Assembly (NCBI GenBank): GCA_027064715.1
Contig: JAMOPG010000136.1
Location: forward strand, 1-41,748
Source: Desulfobacterales bacterium
Lineage (GTDB): Bacteria; Desulfobacterota; Desulfovibrionia; Desulfovibrionales; Desulfothermaceae
DNA length: 41,748 nucleotides
Direction of reading: 5' to 3'
In this document: in pieces, positions 34,771 through 41,526 of the stretch
Position numbering within the stretch: position 1 is the first letter of the stretch
Layout: each line of letters begins with the position of its first letter
Translations under genes and position numbers: made by a program
The notes under the pieces: generated by a model
Told to the model about the DNA's origin: nothing
Seen by the model: only the letters and a program-made list of their open reading frames with translations
Databases searched by the model: none

Positions 34771-35517
34771 CTACACTATCCTTTTAAAAATTTCATATGC
34801 ACTCTTAACAGCTACAGAATCAGCAGGTAATTCAAAGGTTGGCTTGCCCATCATATCATATTGCTGGATCTTAGGATCTTTCATAACGCATCCCAAAAAT
34901 TCCAGTCCTGTATCATCAATATATTTTTTTACACCATCTGATAGTTCTCCTTCCACATTATTCAGTACAAGATATCCCCTACCTATTACCACATGTAGAG
35001 ATCTTGCAAGTTCATTGATCCTCTTTGCTGCCTGGAGCCCCCTTTTTGATATGTCTGATACTATGATCAGAGCATCAACGTCCTTGGTGGTGAGCCTGCT
35101 TATGTGCTCCATTCCTGCCTCATTGTCTATTACAATATAATCATAATTTCCTACTAACCTGGTCAAAAAATTGGTAAGCAAAGTATTTGCAGCACAATAA
35201 CATCCTGGACCTTCAGGCCTGCCCATAACTAGGAGGTCAAATTTATCTGTCTCTATTAAGGCCTCTTCTGATTTGGTGTCTATGAATCTGTCTTTTGTCA
35301 TACCAGGGGGAACTTCACCCTTTTTCATCTGTTCCCTAATCTCTCCTAAGGTAGTTTCCACTTCAAGCCCAAGCACCTCATTGAGGTTATAATTTGAGTC
35401 TGCATCCACTGCCAAGATTGGATATCTGTCGTTTTCCACCATATATCTTATAAGTAGCCCACACAAAGTAGTCTTGCCCACTCCACCTTTGCCTGAAAAG
35501 GCAATAGTAAATGCCAT
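34771..35517 (-). CDS. cooC: CooC-type nickel-insertion ATPase, first copy (CYC motif)
   Basis: A 248-residue P-loop protein of the MinD/CooC group. From the ATG at 35517 (AGGAG 9 nt upstream) it has the deviant Walker A FSGKGGVGKTTL, VDADSN, then CYC in PGCYCAANTLL, the Ni-binding CxC motif of CooC (about residues 106-108), DYIVIDNEAGMEHISR and VVSDISKRGLQAA. CooC dimers bind nickel and use ATP for maturation of CO dehydrogenase or, for the AcsF form, of acetyl-CoA synthase. It lies 13 nt after its paralogue. Which target each serves is not known from sequence. Confidence 0.9.
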   Translation of the reverse strand: MAFTIAFSGKGGVGKTTLCGLLIRYMVENDRYPILAVDADSNYNLNEVLGLEVETTLGEIREQMKKGEVPPGMTKDRFIDTKSEEALIETDKFDLLVMGRPEGPGCYCAANTLLTNFLTRLVGNYDYIVIDNEAGMEHISRLTTKDVDALIIVSDISKRGLQAAKRINELARSLHVVIGRGYLVLNNVEGELSDGVKKYIDDTGLEFLGCVMKDPKIQQYDMMGKPTFELPADSVAVKSAYEIFKRIV

Positions 35518-35530
35518 GGTCAAATTCTCC

Positions 35531-36274
35531 TTATTTTCTCATCTCTTTAATTATTTTTTCACAAATGTTATCTATTATATCTACTTCTGGAAGGTCCAAA
35601 ACACATGAAGATGATTTTTGACGCTCTGCTAAGGACTCAAGATAAGGGACCTTTGCAACCAGTTTTGGAAGGGGTATATCCTGTGGCAACTTAAAATCAT
35701 CGTCTGTCCTATTTAAAACCAACACCTGTTTTTTAAGACCCAACTCTTTTGCTAGCCTAGCTATGTTAGAAGCGATCTGAAGTCCTCTAATGCTTGGTTC
35801 ACTCACCACAACCAGACCATCAACACTGCTAACTGTGCCTCTTCCCAGATGTTCTACCCCAGCTTCTAAATCCACTATCATCCATTGAGAACTTCTCAAG
35901 ATCATATATGCCAAAAGGGCTTTTAAAATGGCATTTGCAGCACAGCCACACCCAGCACCAGCTCCAGCTATTGTACCCATTACCAAAAGTTTCATCCCTC
36001 TCACCTCTTTGGCAAGTTTCTGAGGCAGGTCCTCAACATGTGGATTTAGATTAATAAATACCCCACTGCCCACCCTCTCTTGAATCAACTTTTTATTGTT
36101 AACAAGTGGTGTGGGCACTTCATCTAAAGATAGCCCAAGCGCAGGACCTAAAGAAATAGCTGTGTCTGCGTCAATCATCCACACTTGCATACCCTTTCTA
36201 TTCAAATAATCTCCAAGCCATGCAGCTATTGTAGTCTTCCCTACACCTCCTTTTCCTGCTACAGCGATCTTCAT
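35531..36274 (-). CDS. cooC: CooC-type nickel-insertion ATPase, second copy (CGC motif), first gene of the acs operon
   Basis: A 247-residue paralogue of the next gene: Walker A VAGKGGVGKTTIA, DADTAISLGPALG, the CxC motif Cys109-Gly-Cys111 in GAGCGCAANAIL, and MIVDLEAGVEHLGRGT. The two copies are clearly divergent, which suggests one for CO dehydrogenase (CooC) and one for acetyl-CoA synthase (AcsF), but I cannot tell which. The ribosome site AAGGGGTGATGAG precedes the ATG. A good sigma-70-type promoter lies about 40-65 nt upstream, and this gene heads the operon that runs to acsE. Confidence 0.9.
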   Translation of the reverse strand: MKIAVAGKGGVGKTTIAAWLGDYLNRKGMQVWMIDADTAISLGPALGLSLDEVPTPLVNNKKLIQERVGSGVFINLNPHVEDLPQKLAKEVRGMKLLVMGTIAGAGAGCGCAANAILKALLAYMILRSSQWMIVDLEAGVEHLGRGTVSSVDGLVVVSEPSIRGLQIASNIARLAKELGLKKQVLVLNRTDDDFKLPQDIPLPKLVAKVPYLESLAERQKSSSCVLDLPEVDIIDNICEKIIKEMRK

Positions 36275-36312
36275 AACAACTCATCACCCCTTATTTTTTA
36301 AATTGGGTTTCT

Positions 36313-36340
36313 ACTATATAAAGAGATCTTAAGATGTCAA
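36313..36340 (-). promoter_or_regulatory. Promoter of the acs operon
   Basis: On the minus strand the perfect -35 box TTGACA (36340-36335) is followed after 16 bp by TATAGT (36318-36313, 5 of 6). Transcription would start near 36305, giving a leader of about 30 nt before the CooC-type start with AAGGGGTGATGAG as ribosome site. It is the best promoter match in the window and implies high, housekeeping-sigma expression of the whole acs unit. Confidence 0.75.
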
Positions 36341-36492
36341 TTTAATTACTCAAAAGGCCAAACCTGAGAAAATAAAGGGCAACTTATAGGTCTTATGGTA
36401 TCTCATAATACAAAACCAGAAGAAATTGAGAACGAGAAACAGGGAAATTTTGTAAAAAATAATAGGAAAGAAATTTTTAACAGATAACCATA

Positions 36493-36537
36493 GAGTATAA
36501 ATTAAAAAGGCCACCTGGCTCTCCCAGGCGGCCTTTT
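36493..36537 (-). terminator. Rho-independent terminator of the RRM gene
   Basis: A 14-position stem pairs 36505-36518 (AAAAGGCCACCTGG) with 36524-36537 (CCAGGCGGCCTTTT), with a single A/C mismatch and a 5-nt loop CTCTC. On the minus strand it is followed by TTTTTAATTTAT, 25 nt after the RRM stop at 36562. Its flanks also give a T-rich tract on the plus strand, so it could work both ways. Confidence 0.85.
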
Positions 36538-36561
36538 ATTATCTTTTTTTAGAGAAGGTTA

Positions 36562-36816
36562 TTACCATCTTTTAGGTCTAGGCCTTGCCTCATTCACTCT
36601 AAGCCGTCTGCCTTCAAATTCCTTTCCATCCAAGGCTTCAATAGCCTTTTGGGCACTTTCAGCCTCCATCATAACAAAACCAAACCCTCTGGACCTTCCA
36701 GTCTCACGATCCCTGATGATGTTCAAGGATTGAACTTCACCAAACTGTGAAAAAAGGTCCACCAACTGCTCTTCCTTTGCACTGTAAGGGATGTTTCCCA
36801 CATACAAATTTTTCAT
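36562..36816 (-). CDS. Single-RRM RNA-binding protein
   Basis: An 84-residue protein that is one RNA-recognition motif, with RNP2 LYVGNIPY near the start, RNP1 RGFGFVMM at about residues 44-51 and a short basic tail (ARPRPKRW). It resembles the cold-induced Rbp proteins of cyanobacteria and homologues in other bacteria, which bind RNA as chaperones. GCGAGGAG lies just before the ATG. A 12-bp palindrome, TACACATGTGTA, sits about 35 nt upstream (36852-36863). A strong terminator follows, so it is a monocistronic unit. RNA targets are unknown. Confidence 0.93.
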   Translation of the reverse strand: MKNLYVGNIPYSAKEEQLVDLFSQFGEVQSLNIIRDRETGRSRGFGFVMMEAESAQKAIEALDGKEFEGRRLRVNEARPRPKRW

Positions 36817-36851
36817 AAAAAACTCCTCGCAAATAAAATAAATTTAAAGGT

Positions 36852-36863
36852 TACACATGTGTA
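36852..36863. promoter_or_regulatory. 12-bp palindrome between the RRM and glycosyltransferase genes
   Basis: TACACATGTGTA is perfectly self-complementary and lies in the divergent intergenic region, 36 nt before the RRM start. It is GC-richer than chance AT palindromes here and could be an operator for the RRM gene. No second copy was noticed. Confidence 0.3.
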
Positions 36864-36970
36864 CCCTTCCGTTGCATAAGACGCTCTCATGTTTTTATTA
36901 TAAAGTCAACTACTATTTTAAATTTTTTTGTTTATTGACAAATACACTCAAAAAAAACACAAATAAATTC

Positions 36971-37888
36971 ATGGTTATTCATAAACACAAGATCATATTT
37001 GTTCACAAAGGGGCTTTTGGTGATTTCTTGCAGACATGGCCATCTATTTTTAGTGTGTATAATCAATTTAAAGATAAAAAAGAATTCTACTTTGCAGGTA
37101 GAAAAGTTTTTTATCCATGGCTTTCTCCATTAAATATCAAATTGTTAGATAAAAGAAAAAAGATGGCCTTAGATAGGGTATATGGTGATCTTGATCTGCC
37201 CCATGAAATGAGAGATTTTTTGATTATTTGGTTTGTCTTAAAAAAGATTCCTACAACAAGAACATATGAAAATATATTTTTTTTAAAAGGTATAGGGAAT
37301 AAAAAAATCAAGGTATGGCAAAACTATTTAAATCATATTGGATCATTAGGTATAACTGGTTGTGATAATTGGCATAAGGCCTGGTTAAGATTTTTTGTTG
37401 GAGATAGAGCCCATCCTCAAAAGATAATTATATTCCCAGGATCAGGTCATAGATTAAAAAATTGGCCTATCTCAAGATATATTGAACTTGCAGAAAGAAT
37501 AAAAGGCTTGGGTGAGAAGGTCAGTTTTGTTTTAGGCCCTGTTGAATATGAAAGGGGTTTTTCGCTCCCAGATTCGTTTGAGACCATTTATAGCTTTGGC
37601 TTTGAAGAGTTACAAAATATTATGCTTAAGGCCAAGTTGATAATTGGAAATGACAGTGGTCCTATGCATCTTGCTGGGTTTAATGGAATCCCAAATATAA
37701 CCATCTTTGGCCCAACAGATCCACACCTATGGGCACCAATTGGATCAAACGTCATTAGACTGGGGCTTCCCTGTTCTCCTTGTACGTCTACCATCAATAT
37801 AAAGTGCAACACAGTGGCGTGTATAGATCAAATAGGGATAGATTTAGTGTATGAGGCGGTTCTCAAATGTTTAGCTAAACATGAGTAA
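36971..37888 (+). CDS. Glycosyltransferase family 9 (heptosyltransferase-like) protein
   Basis: A 305-residue protein. I start it at the ATG at 36971 (MVIHKHKIIFVHKGAFGDFL), the normal GT9 N-terminus; the open frame begins at 36857 without family resemblance. The nucleotide-sugar half shows IIIFPGSGHRLKNWPISRY and the GT9 hallmark GNDSGPMHLAGFNGIPNI followed by TIFGPTDPHLWAP. GT9 enzymes add heptose or related sugars to lipopolysaccharide core or other surface glycans at the cytoplasmic face of the membrane. The acceptor is unknown. No ribosome site is obvious. TTGACA at 36935-36940 lacks a good -10 partner. A terminator follows at 37901. Confidence 0.88.
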   Translation: MVIHKHKIIFVHKGAFGDFLQTWPSIFSVYNQFKDKKEFYFAGRKVFYPWLSPLNIKLLDKRKKMALDRVYGDLDLPHEMRDFLIIWFVLKKIPTTRTYENIFFLKGIGNKKIKVWQNYLNHIGSLGITGCDNWHKAWLRFFVGDRAHPQKIIIFPGSGHRLKNWPISRYIELAERIKGLGEKVSFVLGPVEYERGFSLPDSFETIYSFGFEELQNIMLKAKLIIGNDSGPMHLAGFNGIPNITIFGPTDPHLWAPIGSNVIRLGLPCSPCTSTINIKCNTVACIDQIGIDLVYEAVLKCLAKHE

Positions 37889-37900
37889 TTTGAAAGTGTT

Positions 37901-37927
37901 AAGGCGACCGTTTAAGACCGCCTTTTT
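37901..37927 (+). terminator. Terminator of the glycosyltransferase gene
   Basis: AAGGCG (37901-37906) pairs with CGCCTT around a 12-nt loop and is followed by a run of T on the plus strand, starting 12 nt after the GT9 stop. The convergent folD ends at 37942, but in its direction the hairpin is not followed by a U-tract, so it serves mainly the plus-strand gene. Confidence 0.6.
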
Positions 37928-37941
37928 TCAACAATCAAAAC

Positions 37942-38853
37942 CTAGGCTATTCCAAGTTTGAATTTTAGGGCACGGAGGGTATTTCTCATAAGCATGGCAA
38001 TAGTCATTGGTCCAACACCACCAGGGACAGGGGTGATCCATCCAGCTATCTCTTTTACAGCCTCAAAATCTACATCTCCTCTAAGTATTGGCACCATCTT
38101 GTTTGGATCTTTCTTACTGGGTTTTTCACCAACCCTGTTTACACCAACGTCAATTACACAAGCACCTGGTTTGATCCATTCTGGTTTTACAAGTCCAGGA
38201 ACTCCAGCAGCAACAATCAAGATATCTGCGCGTTTGCAGTGAGATGCCAAATCCTTTGTGGCTGTATGGCAAACAGTAACAGTGGCATTTGCACCTCTTC
38301 CTTTTTGCATCATCATAACAGCTATTGGTTTTCCAACTATATTTGATCTACCAACAACTACCACTTCTGCACCTTTTGTTTCCACTCCTGCTCTCACTAT
38401 AAGCTCTTGGATTGCTGCAGGGGTACATGGTGGAAATTTCACCTCCTCTCCACCAATCATTAGCCTACCTACATTTAGTGGGTGGAATCCATCCACGTCT
38501 TTATCAGGATCTATTGCATTAATTACCTTTTTCTCGTCAATGTGTTTGGGAAGTGGTAGCTGTACCAATATTCCATGTATCAAGTCGTCTTTGTTGTATT
38601 TATCAATTAAATCCAACAATTCTTTTTCAGAGATATCAGCTGGTCTTGTCTCTTGAACCTCATGAAAGCCAAGTCTTTTAGCTGTTTTTATCTTCAAAGT
38701 TACATAAGATACAGATGCAGGATTGTCTCCAACTAAAATTGTTACAAGACCAGGAATAACACCATGCTGTTTTTTAATCTCCTTTACTTCTTCTTCAATT
38801 TCTTTTAAGATTTCTTCTCTAATTTCAGTACCTTTAATTAGTTTTGCTGTCAT
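37942..38853 (-). CDS. folD: Methylenetetrahydrofolate dehydrogenase / methenyltetrahydrofolate cyclohydrolase
   Basis: A 303-residue bifunctional folate enzyme interconverting methylene-, methenyl- and formyl-tetrahydrofolate, part of the methyl branch of the Wood-Ljungdahl pathway here. Starting at the ATG at 38853 (GGGAG upstream), it shows SYVTLKIKTAKRLGF with the catalytic Lys, VQLPLPKHID, KDVDGFHPLNVGRL, PPCTPAAIQEL, the NADP-binding VVVGRSNIVGKP and PVPGGVGPMTIAML. Length is normal. The right end of a decayed IS200/IS605 element lies about 20 nt upstream, so the native promoter may have been displaced. Confidence 0.96.
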   Translation of the reverse strand: MTAKLIKGTEIREEILKEIEEEVKEIKKQHGVIPGLVTILVGDNPASVSYVTLKIKTAKRLGFHEVQETRPADISEKELLDLIDKYNKDDLIHGILVQLPLPKHIDEKKVINAIDPDKDVDGFHPLNVGRLMIGGEEVKFPPCTPAAIQELIVRAGVETKGAEVVVVGRSNIVGKPIAVMMMQKGRGANATVTVCHTATKDLASHCKRADILIVAAGVPGLVKPEWIKPGACVIDVGVNRVGEKPSKKDPNKMVPILRGDVDFEAVKEIAGWITPVPGGVGPMTIAMLMRNTLRALKFKLGIA

Positions 38854-38873
38854 AAAAATTCTCCCAACGATTT

Positions 38874-38910
38874 TTGACATCCTCCCCTTCCTGAAGAAAG
38901 GGGATTCCCT
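38874..38910 (-). mobile_element. IS200/IS605-type right-end hairpin
   Basis: The plus-strand run from TGACATCC (38875) through CCCCTT (38884-38889), a loop and AAGGGG (38898-38903), then ATTCCC, has the form repeatedly seen at the tnpB-side ends of IS200/IS605 elements. It lies just after the tnpB remnant and ends about 20 nt before the folD ATG. In intact elements this end forms the scaffold of the TnpB guide RNA (omega RNA/reRNA). Confidence 0.7.
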
Positions 38911-38913
38911 CTT

Positions 38914-39461
38914 TTATACAGGGAGCGGTACTTCCTTACAGGTTCCCGCTAGTTCCTGCTTCATCATATGCACCCTGGCATACTCCACAGGCTTAACTTC
39001 CCGCATGCCCTGCGGTACATAGCCTCTTGAAAGAATATTTATTGAGGCTACATGATCAACATTATCTTTATAGCCACAACTTTCACATACAAACAAACAT
39101 TGGCTCTTTCTGTTATTTTTATGTACATGACCACATATATTCAAAATCCTGCTTTTTATTTAACCTTATGCCCTGGATTATCTATAGGTACCCCTGGCTG
39201 ATTTTGTCATGTTTTTTATCCTCAAATCCTCCATCACCACTATCCCGTGGTTCTTGGCAATAGTGGTGGTGAGTTTGTGGAGGGAATCATATCTTTTATA
39301 TCCTTATACCATAAGATAGGTCTATGGTGGACAAGTCTATATTTTATTAACTCTAATGCCTTATTCCATACAAACCTACAACATCCTGCAAAATGAACTA
39401 GCTTTTGTTCTATATTTGAATTAGTCTTTAATCTGAATTTATAAATTTGATATATAATCAT
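38914..39461 (-). pseudogene. tnpB: Decayed tnpB (OrfB, IS200/IS605 family)
   Basis: Pieces of TnpB lie in order on the minus strand but in different frames, with gaps. From 39461 comes the N-terminal OrfB region (YKFRLKTNSNIEQKLVHFAG, CCRFVWNKALELIKYR). In another frame from about 39289, HKLTTTIAKNHGIVVMEDL carries the RuvC-II Glu. DNPGHKVK follows, and from 39144 the zinc-finger and RuvC-III region (ICGHVHKNNRKSQCLFVCES, CGYKDNVDHVASINIL) and the tail KQELAGTCKEVPLPV. About 190 residues with the RuvC-I Asp are missing. The protein is dead; no tnpA is present. Confidence 0.85.
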
Positions 39462-39514
39462 TATTTAAATTATATACTTAGCCTATGAAAAAATCAAGTA
39501 AAATAGAGGGAGAC

Positions 39515-39649
39515 CAGCAAATCTCGGTGAGAAATAATTTGTTTTTAGGGATTTATTTTGGTATAAGAGATAGTTATGGAATTTCATTTTATTTATTTTT
39601 TCGTATTACCTTGTAGATCCTAGGTTTACAAACTCACCGAGAATTGCTG
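39515..39649. repeat. Element with 17-bp terminal inverted repeats (MITE-like)
   Basis: CAGCAAATCTCGGTGAG (39515-39531) and CTCACCGAGAATTGCTG (39633-39649) are inverted repeats with one mismatch, enclosing about 100 bp of very AT-rich DNA with no open frame. Total length is 135 bp. No target-site duplication is visible. It may be a miniature transposable element or the stem of a long hairpin. Confidence 0.55.
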
Positions 39650-39653
39650 TTAT

Positions 39654-39775
39654 GCAGGGCGGGGCCTTGACACTGAAAGCCAGATCGGTTATCTAAAAAA
39701 TGGGTGTAAAAAACGAATCTAGCTTTAGGCCAAGGGGGTGCCTGCCTGCAAAGGATTTGGCAGCCTATTTTTTTT
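39654..39775 (+). ncRNA. Candidate structured RNA (GC-rich foldable segment)
   Basis: Three nested helices can be drawn: GCAGG (39654-39658) with CCTGC (39741-39745 or 39745-39749), CCTTG (39665-39669) with CAAGG (39731-39735), and CTGAAAGCCAGAT (39673-39685) with ATCTAGCTTTAGG (39717-39729; 11 of 13 paired). A CTGCC/GGCAG stem (39742-39763) and a run of eight T follow, as for a plus-strand terminator. The segment is GC-rich in an AT-rich region, often a sign of RNA structure in thermophiles. I do not recognise it as 6S, SRP, tmRNA or RNase P RNA. It could also be an IS end. Confidence 0.35.
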
Positions 39776-39872
39776 GTTTTAACAATGAGAAATATTAAAG
39801 AGTTAGCCAGTTTTAGTTGAAAAGGCATTTAAACTAATGAATCTAAGCTGATATTGTCAAAAAACATGGATT

Positions 39873-40241
39873 CTAAAGAGCGTACTCCCCGTCCCAATTT
39901 GCCTTGTCCTCATCAAATAAGGCTTTTGCACGTTTGGCATCCCTTATAGATAACTCTGCATTTCGACCAGTAACTTTTATATATTTTCTATAGTCTGCAC
40001 TTATTCTCTTATTATATAATCGACTAATTAATATATATAATTCACGATTGCACTCCTGTAGATATATCATTATTTTTTTATGCGAACCTAGCTTGTTTCC
40101 TAATTCATCTCTATAATATGCTCTGCTACATATTGTTCTATACACAGTCTCTTTATTGCATCTTGCTGAAGTTATCTCCTCTAATAGTTTTTCACTAAAA
40201 TTAATAAAATTATTCCAATCGTAATTATGAGTTGAGTTCAT
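39873..40241 (-). CDS. HEPN-like domain protein
   Basis: A 122-residue, all-helical small protein. It shows TVYRTICSRAYY, GSHKKIMIYLQECNREL and KRISADYRKYIKV, similar to a family of small HEPN-like proteins with SRAYY and RNxADY segments. HEPN proteins are often RNases in toxin-antitoxin or defence units. The usual RxxxxH catalytic pair is not clear, and the helix that normally follows SRAYY looks short, so activity is uncertain. The ATG shares one base with the upstream stop (TAATG), so it is coupled to the 177-residue gene before it. No MNT-type antitoxin is nearby. Confidence 0.5.
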   Translation of the reverse strand: MNSTHNYDWNNFINFSEKLLEEITSARCNKETVYRTICSRAYYRDELGNKLGSHKKIMIYLQECNRELYILISRLYNKRISADYRKYIKVTGRNAELSIRDAKRAKALFDEDKANWDGEYAL

Positions 40242-40774
40242 TATCCTTCGAAATCCTCTCCAATATTTATAAAGGCAGAAATCTCTTTTCTTAATAAGTT
40301 ATAAGCTTCATTTATAGTTGCATCTATATCAGAAGTAGATTCACTATCCCTAAAAACTATGTAAATACAAATTTGATCATTATGTACATAAATTCTTGCT
40401 TTTCTTTCGTTCTTTTTTAAGAATTTTTCAAGATTAATGAAAAACTCATATAAATATTCGTGTTGTCCTAGCGACAAATCATTTAAACAATCGATAAAAT
40501 CTTTCTCATTTTCTAAAGCAATATTTTTTTGTTTTTTTATAAATTCTATTATCTTATTTTTCTTAACTTCTGGTCTTAAATTTACACGGGAGATATAACC
40601 CTCTCTTCCTAATATAGTATAAGATGATAGGTTAATTGAATAGTAAAAATTCAAATTTCTGGATGGGGTATGTGAAATATTTTGGATAAAATGTCGTTTT
40701 TTTTCTATTTCATCAATGTAATTAGTAGTTCTTATATCACCATAATCTAAGTTTAGTTTATTTAATTGAGCCAT
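40241..40774 (-). CDS. Unknown 177-residue protein of the HEPN-like cassette
   Basis: I do not recognise a family. The start is the ATG at 40774 (MAQLNKLNLDYGD), with GAGG 9 nt upstream; the longer reading begins with a TTG that is part of that ribosome site. The protein is soluble and mixed alpha/beta: an N-terminal strand-rich part (NLNFYYSINLSSYTILGREG), a charged helical middle (NKIIEFIKKQKNIALENEKDF) and a C-terminal strand-helix (ARIYVHNDQICIYIVFRD, then YNLLRKEISAF). It overlaps the HEPN-like start by 1 nt and follows the frameshifted gene by about 11 nt, so the three were one operon. Confidence 0.55.
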   Translation of the reverse strand: MAQLNKLNLDYGDIRTTNYIDEIEKKRHFIQNISHTPSRNLNFYYSINLSSYTILGREGYISRVNLRPEVKKNKIIEFIKKQKNIALENEKDFIDCLNDLSLGQHEYLYEFFINLEKFLKKNERKARIYVHNDQICIYIVFRDSESTSDIDATINEAYNLLRKEISAFINIGEDFEG

Positions 40775-40785
40775 AAATAAAAACC

Positions 40786-41459
40786 TCAATGCTTTATTAA
40801 TTTAGATATATATTCCAAACCATTCATTAAATACTGCTCTAGTCTTTCACAATGCTTATCTTTTTCATTATTTAATGCTTCCTTGGATAAAATTGTATTG
40901 GAGTCTACTAATGTACTAAACATCATAATAGTAGTATTATTTGGATCATTTTTTTCTAAAACTTTAGCCCCAATGAACAAATTATAAAAATCGTCAAATC
41001 GTTTTATTATCTCATGAGTAAAACCTATCAGTTCATTTTCTTGTTTATTGCAAAAATTAGCATATAATTTAGTAATAGAATCTTTTTCTATTTTTTTATT
41101 TTCACCCCAAGCATAACCTATTTTTAGGATGTTTAGGTTAAAATTTTTAACAATGTCATCTAAAACTTCGAGTAATTCTTTTAGATTAAAATCTTGCGAT
41201 TCAACATATTGTTTTGTTAGATCAAGTTTATTGGAAAAAATAGTTAATAATTTTTAAGTTTTGACAGAAGGATAGGAGGTTCTCCAATAATTACATTCAC
41301 GCTCCCATCTCTGGACTGACCAAGGGGAACATCTTTTGGTGTAGATATAGAGATATCCTCATATTGTTTATATAAGTATTTTATAAAATCCTCTTTAAGA
41401 GGATCAAGCATGTTTTTAACCGTATAGGATGCAATTAATAATTGTTTTTCTGTATTCAT
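40786..41459 (-). pseudogene. Frameshifted gene, first of the HEPN-like cassette
   Basis: The first part starts at the ATG at 41459 (MNTEKQLLIASYTVKNMLD, with IGEPPILLSKLKN) and stops at 41244. In the neighbouring frame the reading is open from there to 40786 with no proper start codon in its first ~85 codons: FSNKLDLTKQYVESQDF, IVKNFNLNILKIGYAWGE, FTHEIIKRFDDFYNLFIGAK and CERLEQYLMNGLEYISKL. A single-base deletion (or equivalent) near 41244, in an A-rich run, explains both halves as one protein of about 223 residues. No slippery heptamer in the right phase is present, so programmed frameshifting is unlikely. A sequencing error is possible. Family unknown. Confidence 0.6.
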
Positions 41460-41526
41460 TTTAAAATCTCTCTTCTTTTTCTGGCTTAACTATTTTTAAA
41501 AGCTTATACTTATTTTCTATCTCAAG

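Larger units (their letters stand above)
39462..39872. other. Accessory intergenic region between tnpB remnant and HEPN-like gene
   Basis: Apart from the inverted-repeat element (39515-39649) and the foldable GC-rich segment (39654-39775), I see nothing gene-like. A 64-codon open frame on the minus strand (39634-39828) has no family resemblance and no ribosome site. The left end of the IS element should lie close to 39470-39510 but I could not define it. Confidence 0.6.

Noticed and set aside
36935-36969. TTGACA before the glycosyltransferase gene as a full promoter
   Set aside because: The -35 box is perfect, but the only -10-like hexamer (TAAATT) is 23 bp away, too far for a sigma-70 promoter.
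39634-39828. 64-codon minus-strand open frame in the accessory region
   Set aside because: No ribosome site or family resemblance, and it crosses the foldable GC-rich segment and one arm of the inverted repeat, which explain the sequence better.
41240-41262. Programmed -1 frameshift in the first cassette gene
   Set aside because: The codons at the junction (CTT AAA AAT) do not form an in-phase X-XXY-YYZ slippery site, and the stop follows at once; a simple indel is more likely.
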